A stretch of 64,000 nucleotides of DNA from CAIUGU01 sp040080215 (GTDB taxonomy: Bacteria > Pseudomonadota > Gammaproteobacteria > Steroidobacterales > Steroidobacteraceae). The notes below the pieces were generated by a model that was given only the letters and a program-made list of their open reading frames with translations, was not told the DNA's origin and searched no databases. The stretch lies in NCBI GenBank assembly GCA_040080215.1, contig JBEBIT010000006.1:21637-85636 (forward strand), in the 5' to 3' direction. Made by a program: the position numbers and the translations under genes. Positions 32,722-40,682 of the stretch are shown one piece after another. Within the stretch, counting starts at the first letter, position 1. Each line of letters begins with the position of its first letter.

Positions 32722-33243
32722 ATGCCGAGCTGGATACCCGTCTTGTCCATTGACCACCTGCCATTTCCGGTTTCCCTGGAACTGCTTCTGATCGCCTGTC
32801 GCGCCGTGGCGCTGGTCGGCGCGCTCTGTGTCCTCGGCTGGTCCTTCTCGCGTTGGCGCCGTTCGATGGCCCGCGACACGCAACGCGTATTCGAGCAGCT
32901 CGATCTCATCCAGGGCGAGCTGCATGGCCTCGCGGAATCCGTCTCGGTGATTGCAGGGCGCCTGGAGGCGCTCAACGACAAGATCACGACAACTGCCCAG
33001 ATGGCGCCTGTCCAGGGCACGTCAGGCCAGCGCGCCTATGAGGGTGCCATCCGCCTCGCGCAGCGAGGCCTTCCCAGCGAGGACCTCATCGCGCAATGCG
33101 GCCTCTCGCGCCACGAGGCCGACCTGCTCGTCAGACTGCACGGGCGCAACGAGGAAAACTCACGCACTCAAGCGGACGGGATGGCTGTTGGCGAGGTGAC
33201 GGACGTCGCGCCCCTGCGCACGCGATTGGCTGTCGTCGGCTGA
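32722..33243 (+). CDS. DUF2802 membrane protein of the motility cluster
   Basis: A 173-residue protein with one transmembrane helix (about residues 20-41, LLLIACRAVALVGALCVLGW), a helical stretch (QRVFEQLDLIQGELHGLAES) and the C-terminal DUF2802 domain (YEGAIRLAQRGLPSEDLIAQ, then CGLSRHEADLLVRLHG), which looks like a small helix-turn-helix fold. In Pseudomonas the DUF2802 gene is the last of the motCD-parC-parP-cheW run; here the three middle genes are absent. The role is unknown. It has its own sigma-54 promoter. Its stop abuts the stop of the opposing gene in TGATCA. Confidence 0.8.
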   Translation: MPSWIPVLSIDHLPFPVSLELLLIACRAVALVGALCVLGWSFSRWRRSMARDTQRVFEQLDLIQGELHGLAESVSVIAGRLEALNDKITTTAQMAPVQGTSGQRAYEGAIRLAQRGLPSEDLIAQCGLSRHEADLLVRLHGRNEENSRTQADGMAVGEVTDVAPLRTRLAVVG

Positions 33244-33555
33244 TCAACGAGCCGTCGGCGACGGGTTCCGGGTCCGTGCCGGTTCCACTTCGCGTTCGAG
33301 GCTCCAGACGTAGCGCAGTACCTCCGCGACCGCAACATACAGCTCGCGGGGGATCTCCCGGTTCAAATCAAGCCTCGACAGGGCGGCTGCGAGCGCCGGG
33401 TCCTGCTGGAGCGGTACCCCATGTTCCTTTGCGATGGCCAGGATTCTCGCGGCGGTTTCGCCGCCACCCTTGGCGACGACACGCGGTGCCCGCTCGCGCT
33501 CCGGATGGTAGTGGAGCGCGACGGCAACGGGCGAACGAGGCAATTCCCTGCTCAT
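33244..33555 (-). CDS. FlhB C-terminal-domain paralogue (FhlB-like)
   Basis: A 103-residue cytoplasmic protein equal to the FlhB C-terminal domain alone (VALHYHPERERAPRVVAKGG, then ILAIAKEHGVPLQQDPALAA and REIPRELYVAVAEVLRYVW). It lacks the NPTH cleavage site and all membrane helices. Such short FlhB-like proteins are found next to a second FliK in Pseudomonas and related bacteria and can partly stand in for the FlhB C domain in some species. Its ATG overlaps the stop of the upstream FliK-like gene. Confidence 0.85.
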   Translation of the reverse strand: MSRELPRSPVAVALHYHPERERAPRVVAKGGGETAARILAIAKEHGVPLQQDPALAAALSRLDLNREIPRELYVAVAEVLRYVWSLEREVEPARTRNPSPTAR

Positions 33556-34739
33556 GCGTGTGTATCCACCAATTGCGCCCGTGAGTGGCCCGGGTCCGCA
33601 GCCGGGAGCCCATGCAGGCACACGACCTGCTCAACATCAAGGCCTGCCGCCAGCAGCGCCCCGGTCAGGGCGTCGCGCGAGAGTTTCAATCGATCGACGA
33701 CCGCTGCGGAGTCGGATCGCAAGTGAACGGCAATGCGCCCTGACTGGAAGACAACGCGGGCGTGCACTGCCTCCCCGTGGCGCAGGGTCAGGACGGCCTC
33801 TACAGACCAGCCCCGCGGCTGTCCGGGAAGCGGGTCCTGCTGTTGTTCGAAGCGGAATCGGAGCATGCGAGCGTCGTTGTCATGCCGGACTGGAACCTCG
33901 ATGAGATACGCCATGCCCTGTGCCGACGCATTGATCAACTGCGTTGCCGTCAGTCTTGCCAATGCCCCTTCCGTCTGTCGCAGCAGTTCGTCAACCTGGT
34001 CGGCAGGGACGGACAGCGAGGCCAGCGACGGCGCGGAATCGGCGAGCGGCACGAGTGAACCGCGAAGCATCGGGAGGGGTGCGGTGCCTGTCAGAGGAAG
34101 CGCATTGGTACCTGAGCGTGTGCCGGGTTGTTCGGCTGCCATCGATCGGATGGACAACAGGAGCGCTTTCAAGTCATGCGCCGGGATCCTGGCGAGCGAC
34201 GCAGGCGACAGGTTCTGCCCAAGCTGTGATTCAAGGAAAAGTCCGGACCGCCTGATCGCCGCTTCGAGGCCTTGGGCCGAGGCCAGCTGCGCGGGGGTCG
34301 GCAATCCTTCCCACAATGCAGCAAGGGCCATGAGCAGCCGCGGCGGCAGCGCACGAGCCGCGTCGCCCTGGCTCGCGAGCCATCCTGCGTTGGCCAGCAA
34401 GGCGGCTGGACTTGCCTGTCGTGGCAATGCGCGACGCAGTGATTCACCCGCGAGTTCCGGGTTGCTTGTGGCTTCGGTTTCGAGCGTCTCGAAGGCAATC
34501 ACGGGACTGTTGCGCAGCACTCGAAGCTTGAGCACCTCTCCCTCGGCGGGACCGAGGGGATCGCCGGACGCCACCCGCGCCGGCACGCGCGCCTGGCCGA
34601 TATTCAGCCACAGCTGCCCGGAGGCCGAGTCGCGAACCGCGGTGGCCTCGACGACAGAGCCCACCCGCCACTCGGGAATGAATCCCGGGGCGCGAGCCAG
34701 CAGGCCGAGGCTGGTGGATGACGGTACGTCGATACGCAT
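33552..34739 (-). CDS. Second FliK-like protein with a Flg_hook domain
   Basis: A 395-residue protein with a beta-rich N-terminal part (EWRVGSVVEATAVRDSASGQ), an Ala/Leu-rich middle and a C-terminal Flg_hook-type domain (GWSVEAVLTLRHGEAVHARV, then VFQSGRIAVHLRSDSAAVV). It differs from the main FliK at 17987-18958 and is paired with the FlhB-like gene. Its precise task is not established; a role in export switching is inferred from the domain pair. GAGG lies six bases before the ATG and a sigma-28 promoter lies upstream on the minus strand. Confidence 0.8.
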   Translation of the reverse strand: MRIDVPSSTSLGLLARAPGFIPEWRVGSVVEATAVRDSASGQLWLNIGQARVPARVASGDPLGPAEGEVLKLRVLRNSPVIAFETLETEATSNPELAGESLRRALPRQASPAALLANAGWLASQGDAARALPPRLLMALAALWEGLPTPAQLASAQGLEAAIRRSGLFLESQLGQNLSPASLARIPAHDLKALLLSIRSMAAEQPGTRSGTNALPLTGTAPLPMLRGSLVPLADSAPSLASLSVPADQVDELLRQTEGALARLTATQLINASAQGMAYLIEVPVRHDNDARMLRFRFEQQQDPLPGQPRGWSVEAVLTLRHGEAVHARVVFQSGRIAVHLRSDSAAVVDRLKLSRDALTGALLAAGLDVEQVVCLHGLPAADPGHSRAQLVDTHA

Positions 34740-34740
34740 T

Positions 34741-34756
34741 TGTGACCTCTGTCACC
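34741..34756. promoter_or_regulatory. CRP-type dyad at the start of the second fliK transcript
   Basis: TGTGA-CCTCTG-TCACC matches TGTGA-N6-TCACA at nine of ten positions. It lies between the minus-strand -10 element (34758-34765) and the ATG at 34739, over the predicted transcription start, so a bound protein should repress. Confidence 0.45.
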
Positions 34757-34757
34757 G

Positions 34758-34786
34758 TTATCGGCTGCGAAGCCCAACCCCTTGAG
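34758..34786 (-). promoter_or_regulatory. Sigma-28 promoter of the second fliK
   Basis: Read on the minus strand, GCCGATAA (34765 to 34758) is an exact sigma-28 -10 element. CTCAAG (34786 to 34781) upstream gives a -35 with spacing one base longer than ideal, or CAAG with ideal spacing. The start would be near 34751. Confidence 0.7.
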
Positions 34787-34815
34787 GCCTTCCCCTGAAC
34801 GTGCCCGTGCCTGTC

Positions 34816-34842
34816 TCAAGACGCTGACCCCAATGCCGATAG
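34816..34842 (+). promoter_or_regulatory. Sigma-28 promoter of the STAS-che operon
   Basis: TCAAGACG (34816-34823), 11 bases, then GCCGATAG (34835-34842): ideal spacing and seven of eight -10 positions. The start would be near 34849. It should drive the STAS gene, cheA, the MCP, cheW, cheR, cheD and cheB. It is divergent from the minus-strand sigma-28 promoter 30 bases away. Confidence 0.85.
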
Positions 34843-34896
34843 CGCTACTCACAACCCCCGCCCGCTTGCCGCAAGTGTGGCAGGTGCCAGGACCGC

Positions 34897-35343
34897 ATGC
34901 GCAAGCATGTCACGTTGATCAAGTGGAAGACGGATGCCATGAAAGCCGGGAAATCACCGAAGCGAGTCCGTGCCAACGCCCCGCCTGCAGTGGAGGTCGC
35001 AGCCGTGACGGAGAGCAGCCCTCCGCCGGCCGCCGCCGCGGACACAGCGGTGAGGAGCCCGGAACAGGATGTCGTCGCACTGATGCCTGAATGCACGGCG
35101 CGAAATGCTGAAGGCTTGCGGGCAGCCCTGCTCGAGCGTCTGGATGAACCGGGAGAGGTGAACGTGGAGGTGGGTGCGGTGGAGCGCGTGGACACGGTTT
35201 GTGTGCAGTTGCTCGTCGCATTCATACGTGAAAGGACAAAACACGGCAGGACGACGGCATGGCGAGGACGCAGCGACCCGCTCGTACAAGCGGTAGCCCT
35301 GCTCGGCTTGGGCAGGACGCTGGCCATCAGCGACGCGGTTTGA
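34897..35343 (+). CDS. STAS-domain protein at the head of the che operon
   Basis: A 148-residue protein: about 55 polar, Pro/Ala-rich residues, then a STAS domain (GLRAALLERLDEPGEVNVEV, then GAVERVDTVCVQLLVAFIRE). ATG 34897 with AGGA five bases before it is preferred; ATG 34939 is possible. In anti-anti-sigma STAS proteins a Ser or Thr follows the conserved Asp; here the motif is VDTVCV, so Thr is the candidate but the following Gly/Ala is lost. Similar STAS genes occur near cheA in other proteobacteria; its role in signalling is not known. Confidence 0.7.
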   Translation: MRKHVTLIKWKTDAMKAGKSPKRVRANAPPAVEVAAVTESSPPPAAAADTAVRSPEQDVVALMPECTARNAEGLRAALLERLDEPGEVNVEVGAVERVDTVCVQLLVAFIRERTKHGRTTAWRGRSDPLVQAVALLGLGRTLAISDAV

Positions 35344-35350
35344 GGTCAAC

Positions 35351-37462
35351 ATGGCACTAGACCTGGAACAATTCCACGACGCCTTCTTCGAGGAAGCCTT
35401 CGAAGCGCTCGACACGATGGAGTCGGCGCTCCTCAAACTCAACATCGGCAACCCCGAGCCGGAGCTCGTCAATACGATCTTCCGTGTTGCCCATTCAATC
35501 AAGGGTGGGAGTGCGACGTTCGGGTTCACGGAAGTGGCGTCGTTCACCCATACGCTTGAGACCCTGCTGGACGAATTGCGCGGCGGACGCATGCAGGTGA
35601 CGCGGGCGTTGTCGGACCTGCTGCTGAAGTCCGTCGATGTCATGCGGGAGATGCTGCGGTCCGTACAACACAAGACCCCGATCGACACGCAGCGCGTGGC
35701 CGATCTGCAGTTCGACCTTGAACTGGCCATCCTGCAGAAGAACCAGGCGCCGGCCGCGGCAGCCGAACCGGCTACTGCTCCCCCTGTCGCTCCGAACGAG
35801 GGAAGCCATGCGGCTTCCAGAACGGTGATGCCTGGCCAGCGCCGCTGGCAGATCGGCTTCCGTCCATATCCGCAACTCCTCCTCAGGGGCAATGATCCCT
35901 TGAGGCTGCTGCGCGAACTGCAGGAACTCGGCTCCCTTGAAGTCGAAGTCGACATGACCGGACTGCCCGGGCTTGCCGAAATGAATACTGAAGACTGTTA
36001 CCTCGCATGGAACCTCGTCTTGACGAGCGAGGTAACGCAAGACGTGATCGCGCAGGTTTTCGATTGGGCAGAGGGTGACTGCAAGCTCGAGATCTCCGAG
36101 ATCAAGTCGACGCCACCCGAGCAGAAGGCGACCGCTGCAGCGATCGTCGTCCCGCTCAAGCCCGTCGCATCCCGGGATGCCAAGGCTGAAGCGATCCCTG
36201 CGAAAGCGGCCGAGCCGGCCACCGACCAGAACCGCCCGCAGGGTGCGAGCCCGGCGGCGCCCGGCCCGGCGCAGGCCGGTTCCGATTCCGGCTCCATCCG
36301 CGTCAGCACCGAGAAGATCGACGAGATCATGAACACGGTCGGCGAGATCGTCATCACCCAGTCCATGCTGAGCCAGCTTGGCTCCAACATGGAGGGGCCG
36401 CTGGCGGAACGGCTTCGCTCCGGCCTCGCCCAGCTCGAACGCAACGTACGCGAACTGCAGGAGGGCGTCATGCGCGTACGCATGTTGCCCATCAGCTTCG
36501 TCTTCAGCCGCTTCCCGCGGATGGTGCGCGATCTCAGCCACCGGCTCGGGAAGGAGATCGAGCTCAAGCTCACGGGTGAGAACACCGAGCTCGACAAGAC
36601 GGTCCTGGAGAAGATCGGCGATCCGCTGGTCCATCTCGTGCGCAACAGCATCGATCATGGCATCGAGAAGCCGGATATCCGCCGTGCCGCCGGCAAGTCA
36701 CCCGCAGGCACCGTGCATCTCGATGCGTACCACAAGGGCGGCAACATCACGGTTGAAGTGCGCGACGACGGCGCTGGCCTTGATCGCGACCGGATCCTCA
36801 AGAAGGCCCGTGAGCGCGGGCTCGTGGGGCCCAACGAGACTCCGGACGACCCAGTCATCCATGACCTGATCTTTGCCGCCGGCTTCTCGACCGCGGAACA
36901 GACCACCGATGTTTCAGGGCGCGGCGTTGGCATGGACGTCGTGCGTCGGAATGTCCAGGAGCTGGGCGGCACCATCGAGATCCGGACAGAGCGGGGCAAG
37001 GGCAGCTGCTTCACGATCACGCTGCCCCTCACCCTCGCCATCGTCGACGGCCAGTCGGTGGCCGTCGGTTCCGAAACTTACATCGTCCCGCTGACGACCA
37101 TCATCGAGTCGATGCAGCTCAAGCCTTCGATGGTCAACCGCATTGCCGGTCAGGGCGAGGTATTCCTCTTCCGCGACGGCTATGTGCCCGTCGTCCGGTT
37201 GCATCAGGTCTTCGGCGTCAAGCCTCGCACCCGGGAGCTGCATGAGGGCCTGCTCATGATCGTGGAAGGCGAAGGCAGGCGCGTCGGGCTCTTCGTGGAT
37301 GACCTTCTCGGACAGCAGCAGGTCGTCATCAAGTCACTGGAGACCAACTACCGCCGGGTGGACGGCGTCTCCGGGGCAACCATCCTCGGGGATGGATCGG
37401 TCGCACTGATCCTCGACGTGCCGGGGCTGATCCGTGTTGCGACAGAGCGGCTCGCCGCGTGA
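35351..37462 (+). CDS. cheA: CheA, chemotaxis histidine kinase
   Basis: CheA is the kinase of the chemoreceptor array and passes phosphate to CheY and CheB. The 703-residue protein has the Hpt P1 domain with His48 (FRVAHSIKGGSATFGF), a linker, a P2-like domain (RRWQIGFRPYPQLLLRGND), a second Ala/Pro linker, the P3 dimerisation helices (VSTEKIDEIMNTVGEIVITQ), the P4 ATP domain with N box HLVRNSIDHGIE and G1 DDGAGLD, and the CheW-like P5. The sigma-28 promoter and the next genes form one operon. Confidence 0.97.
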   Translation: MALDLEQFHDAFFEEAFEALDTMESALLKLNIGNPEPELVNTIFRVAHSIKGGSATFGFTEVASFTHTLETLLDELRGGRMQVTRALSDLLLKSVDVMREMLRSVQHKTPIDTQRVADLQFDLELAILQKNQAPAAAAEPATAPPVAPNEGSHAASRTVMPGQRRWQIGFRPYPQLLLRGNDPLRLLRELQELGSLEVEVDMTGLPGLAEMNTEDCYLAWNLVLTSEVTQDVIAQVFDWAEGDCKLEISEIKSTPPEQKATAAAIVVPLKPVASRDAKAEAIPAKAAEPATDQNRPQGASPAAPGPAQAGSDSGSIRVSTEKIDEIMNTVGEIVITQSMLSQLGSNMEGPLAERLRSGLAQLERNVRELQEGVMRVRMLPISFVFSRFPRMVRDLSHRLGKEIELKLTGENTELDKTVLEKIGDPLVHLVRNSIDHGIEKPDIRRAAGKSPAGTVHLDAYHKGGNITVEVRDDGAGLDRDRILKKARERGLVGPNETPDDPVIHDLIFAAGFSTAEQTTDVSGRGVGMDVVRRNVQELGGTIEIRTERGKGSCFTITLPLTLAIVDGQSVAVGSETYIVPLTTIIESMQLKPSMVNRIAGQGEVFLFRDGYVPVVRLHQVFGVKPRTRELHEGLLMIVEGEGRRVGLFVDDLLGQQQVVIKSLETNYRRVDGVSGATILGDGSVALILDVPGLIRVATERLAA

Positions 37463-37551
37463 CGGATGCTTGACGCGCGACCGGCCGCCGGCCGAGTCGA
37501 CAGGAATCTGGATTGCAGGCACATGGCAGTTACAAGGACGGAAGCGACGAC

Positions 37552-39285
37552 ATGAAATTCTTCGATATGACCATCAAGGCAAAGCTGTCGGGAACACTGC
37601 TGCTGATGGCTGCCCTGCTGATTGGCGTGGGTGCCATGGGCTACATGGAGACACGCACCGCGACTGGCGAACTGGAAGCCATGTTCAACGGCAGGCTGCT
37701 GCCCGCTTCCTGGGTGGACGACATCGTGTCCCTGGAGCGCAGCGCGATCGAGGCCGTCGAGATGGCGACCATCAAGCAGGACGCGGAATCCACGGCGGCC
37801 GCCACTGCCGTTATTGAGGATAACGGCACCAGGATTCGCGCTCTCTGGCAGCAGCTGAGCGGCGTCAAGGTGACTGACGAGGAACGGCAGTTCATTGCCC
37901 AGTTGGGTGACATCAACACCAAGCTTCTGCAGACCAACGAGGAGGCGGTGGGCGCGCTGTTGGCGAAAGACTACGCCAAGACGGAGAAGTCACTGCTTGA
38001 GCAGGGCCGACCCGCTTACGAAAAACTCGTGGACACTGTCGACCAGTTGCAGGATGCGCAGATCCGTGCAGCCGAGGTGACGTGGGCTGACGTGCAAGAG
38101 GCCTCGAAACGGACCAATGCCCTCATGCTGGGGGTCATCGCAGCAGGTATCGCGGTCGCCAGCATCCTCGGGATGATGCTCGTGCGCTCGATCGTCGGTG
38201 CCCTTCATTCAGCGGTCGATGTCGCCAACCGCATTGCAAGCGGCCATGTGGGCAACCGGATTCGCTCCGAGAGCCACGACGAGCTCGGCAAGTTGCTGAC
38301 CTCGCTCGGCGTGATGGACGCAAAACTGGTGGAGATCGTCAGCGGGGTCCGCTCGGCTGCTGAATCGGTTGGCAGTGCTGCTGGGCAGCTCTCGCAGGGC
38401 AACGACGACCTTTCGAATCGCACGCAGGAGCAGGCGTCCGCGCTTGAAGAAACAGCTTCCAGCATGGAAGAGATGACCGCGACGGTGAAGCAGAATGCCG
38501 ACAACGCGCGCCAGGCCAACCAGTTGGCGGCAGGTGCGCGCGAGCAGGCCGAGCGCGGCGGTACCGTCGTGCACAGGGCGATCAGCGCGATGGGCGAGAT
38601 CAACGAATCGAGCCGCAAGATCGCCGACATCATCGGCGTCATCGACGCCATCGCCTTCCAGACCAATCTCCTCGCGCTCAACGCGGCAGTGGAAGCGGCG
38701 CGTGCCGGCGAGCAGGGCCGCGGCTTTGCGGTCGTCGCGAGCGAGGTGAGGAATCTCGCCCAGCGCAGCGCGGCAGCGGCAAAGGAGATCAAGGCACTCA
38801 TCAGCGACTCCGTCGACAAGGTCAAGGCGGGCTCGGAGCTCGTCGATGAGTCCGGGAACACGTTGAACGAAATCATGGAAAGCATCAAGAAGGTGACCGA
38901 CATCGTCGCCGAAATTGCGGCGGCGAGCGAGGAGCAGTCTTCCGGCATCGAGCAGGTCAACAACGCCGTGACGCAGATGGACGGCGTGACCCAGCAGAAC
39001 GCTGCCCTGGTGGAGCAGGCGTCCGCAGCGAGCAAGTCGATGCAGCAGCAGTCGGCTGATCTGGTCCGGCAGATCGGGTTCTTCAAGATGTCTTCCGATG
39101 CCCTGGCCGAACCGGTGATCCGCGAGGTCCCGGCGGCCAGGTCGAAGCCCACACTGGTCAAGTCATCGCGGCCAACGCGACAGGCTGCCCCCCCGGTGAG
39201 AGCGGCCCAGAAGGTTCCTGTCTCCATGGCGCCGAAGCCGATGGCCAAGGCAAGCGGTGACGATTCTGCCTGGCAGGAGTTCTAA
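37552..39285 (+). CDS. Methyl-accepting chemotaxis protein with a CheR-tether tail
   Basis: A 577-residue chemoreceptor from ATG 37552 (a TTG 13 codons upstream is unlikely). Transmembrane helix 1 is at about 12-31, a periplasmic four-helix ligand domain follows, transmembrane helix 2 is near 188-210, then HAMP and a Tsr/Tar-like signalling domain with IIGVIDAIAFQTNLLALNAA at the hairpin tip region. The protein ends AWQEF, which fits the xWxxF pentapeptide that recruits CheR and CheB in E. coli receptors and in Pseudomonas Aer2. The ligand cannot be predicted. Confidence 0.94.
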   Translation: MKFFDMTIKAKLSGTLLLMAALLIGVGAMGYMETRTATGELEAMFNGRLLPASWVDDIVSLERSAIEAVEMATIKQDAESTAAATAVIEDNGTRIRALWQQLSGVKVTDEERQFIAQLGDINTKLLQTNEEAVGALLAKDYAKTEKSLLEQGRPAYEKLVDTVDQLQDAQIRAAEVTWADVQEASKRTNALMLGVIAAGIAVASILGMMLVRSIVGALHSAVDVANRIASGHVGNRIRSESHDELGKLLTSLGVMDAKLVEIVSGVRSAAESVGSAAGQLSQGNDDLSNRTQEQASALEETASSMEEMTATVKQNADNARQANQLAAGAREQAERGGTVVHRAISAMGEINESSRKIADIIGVIDAIAFQTNLLALNAAVEAARAGEQGRGFAVVASEVRNLAQRSAAAAKEIKALISDSVDKVKAGSELVDESGNTLNEIMESIKKVTDIVAEIAAASEEQSSGIEQVNNAVTQMDGVTQQNAALVEQASAASKSMQQQSADLVRQIGFFKMSSDALAEPVIREVPAARSKPTLVKSSRPTRQAAPPVRAAQKVPVSMAPKPMAKASGDDSAWQEF

Positions 39286-39287
39286 CA

Positions 39288-39776
39288 ATGATAGGCGCAA
39301 ACGGTTCGAATCAGGTCCTGACGTTCACCCTGGGCATGGAGACCTATGGGGTAGACATCCTCCGCGTGCAGGAGATCAGGGGCTGGGCACAGGTCACTCG
39401 CATACCCCAGTCGCCGCCCCATGTCCTCGGCGTGCTTAACCTGCGCGGTTCCATCGTGCCTATCGTGGACCTGCGCATGCGGTTCCGCCTCGAACACGCG
39501 GAATATACGGCCGTGACCGTCATCATCGTCCTCTCGGTGGAGACGGCGTCTGGAAGGCGGGACCTGGGCGTGGTGGTTGACGGCGTCTCCGACGTCATTG
39601 ACATCAAGTCGGCGGATCTCAAGCCTGCGCCTGACCTCGGCAGCCAGGTCAGCACGGAGTTCATCCAGGGATTGATGACCGTCGGGGAGCATATGGTCAT
39701 GCTCCTTGATATTGACCGCCTCGTGGGCGGGGATATCGGCGACGTGGCGATCTTGCCGAAAGTGGCCAACGGCTGA
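39288..39776 (+). CDS. cheW: CheW, receptor-kinase coupling protein
   Basis: CheW links receptors to CheA in the array. The 162-residue protein has the CheW fold with VLTFTLGMETYGVDILRVQE, then VLGVLNLRGSIVPIVDLRMR and the C-terminal FIQGLMTVGEHMVMLLDIDR. It begins two bases after the receptor stop, so the two are translated together. Confidence 0.96.
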   Translation: MIGANGSNQVLTFTLGMETYGVDILRVQEIRGWAQVTRIPQSPPHVLGVLNLRGSIVPIVDLRMRFRLEHAEYTAVTVIIVLSVETASGRRDLGVVVDGVSDVIDIKSADLKPAPDLGSQVSTEFIQGLMTVGEHMVMLLDIDRLVGGDIGDVAILPKVANG

Positions 39777-39805
39777 TGCCGACCTTCGAGCGGATCCACT
39801 AAGCC

Positions 39806-40672
39806 ATGTCGGCATCGTCCAGCCAGCTGCTCTCACGCGCTTCTCCCGGACTCGATCTTGAGATCAAGGACGCGGAATTCGCATTCATCAGCCATGTCAT
39901 TGGCGAAAACGCCGGCATCGTGCTCGGGCCGAGCAAGCGGCAACTGGTGCAGGGACGGCTCGCGCGCCGCATCCGTGAGCTCGGTTTGCCGTCGTTCGCG
40001 GCCTACTGCGAAGTGTTGCGGGACTCGGGGCCCGAAGAGCTGGTCGCGCTGATCAATGCGATCACGACCAACGTCACTGCGTTCTTCCGCGAGAATCACC
40101 ACTTCGAAGCGATGGCGGAATGGATGCTGCCCGAAGCATTGGCGCGCAACGCCGGGACGCGTCGCATCCGGATCTGGTCGGCGGGCTGCTCGAGCGGCGA
40201 GGAACCGTATTCGATTGCAATGACCGTGGCGGAAAAGCTGCCGCAAGGCGAAAGATGGGACCTGAAGATCCTCGCAACCGACATTGACAGCGAGGTGCTG
40301 GCGTCGGCGTCCCAAGGCCTCTATCCCGTCGATCGACTGAGCGGCATTTCCGATGCCAGGCGCCACCGCTGGCTGGTGAAGGGAACGGGCCAGAATGCCG
40401 GGTGGGCGAAAGTCCGCGACGAACTCAAGGCGATGGTCACGTTCAGGCCGCTGAACCTGATGGGCGAGTGGCCGATGCGGGGCGGGTTCGACATCATCTT
40501 CTGCCGCAACGTCATGATCTACTTCGACCAGCCTGCTCGCGACAAGCTGGTCCACCGCTTCTCCAGCCTGCTGCCAGAAGGTGGATGCCTGTGTGTCGGC
40601 CACTCCGAATCGATCCACGCGGGCACGGCGCCGGTACGCCTCGTGTCGCGCACCATCTATCGCAAGACCTAG
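39806..40672 (+). CDS. cheR: CheR, receptor methyltransferase
   Basis: CheR methylates glutamates on the receptor using S-adenosylmethionine. The 288-residue protein has the N-terminal helical domain (GIVLGPSKRQLVQGRLARRI) and the SAM domain with IWSAGCSSGEEPYSIAM, LATDIDSEVL and DIIFCRNVMIYFD. A receptor with a C-terminal xWxxF tail in the same operon suggests tethered methylation. Confidence 0.97.
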   Translation: MSASSSQLLSRASPGLDLEIKDAEFAFISHVIGENAGIVLGPSKRQLVQGRLARRIRELGLPSFAAYCEVLRDSGPEELVALINAITTNVTAFFRENHHFEAMAEWMLPEALARNAGTRRIRIWSAGCSSGEEPYSIAMTVAEKLPQGERWDLKILATDIDSEVLASASQGLYPVDRLSGISDARRHRWLVKGTGQNAGWAKVRDELKAMVTFRPLNLMGEWPMRGGFDIIFCRNVMIYFDQPARDKLVHRFSSLLPEGGCLCVGHSESIHAGTAPVRLVSRTIYRKT

Positions 40673-40682
40673 GGACAGGCTG

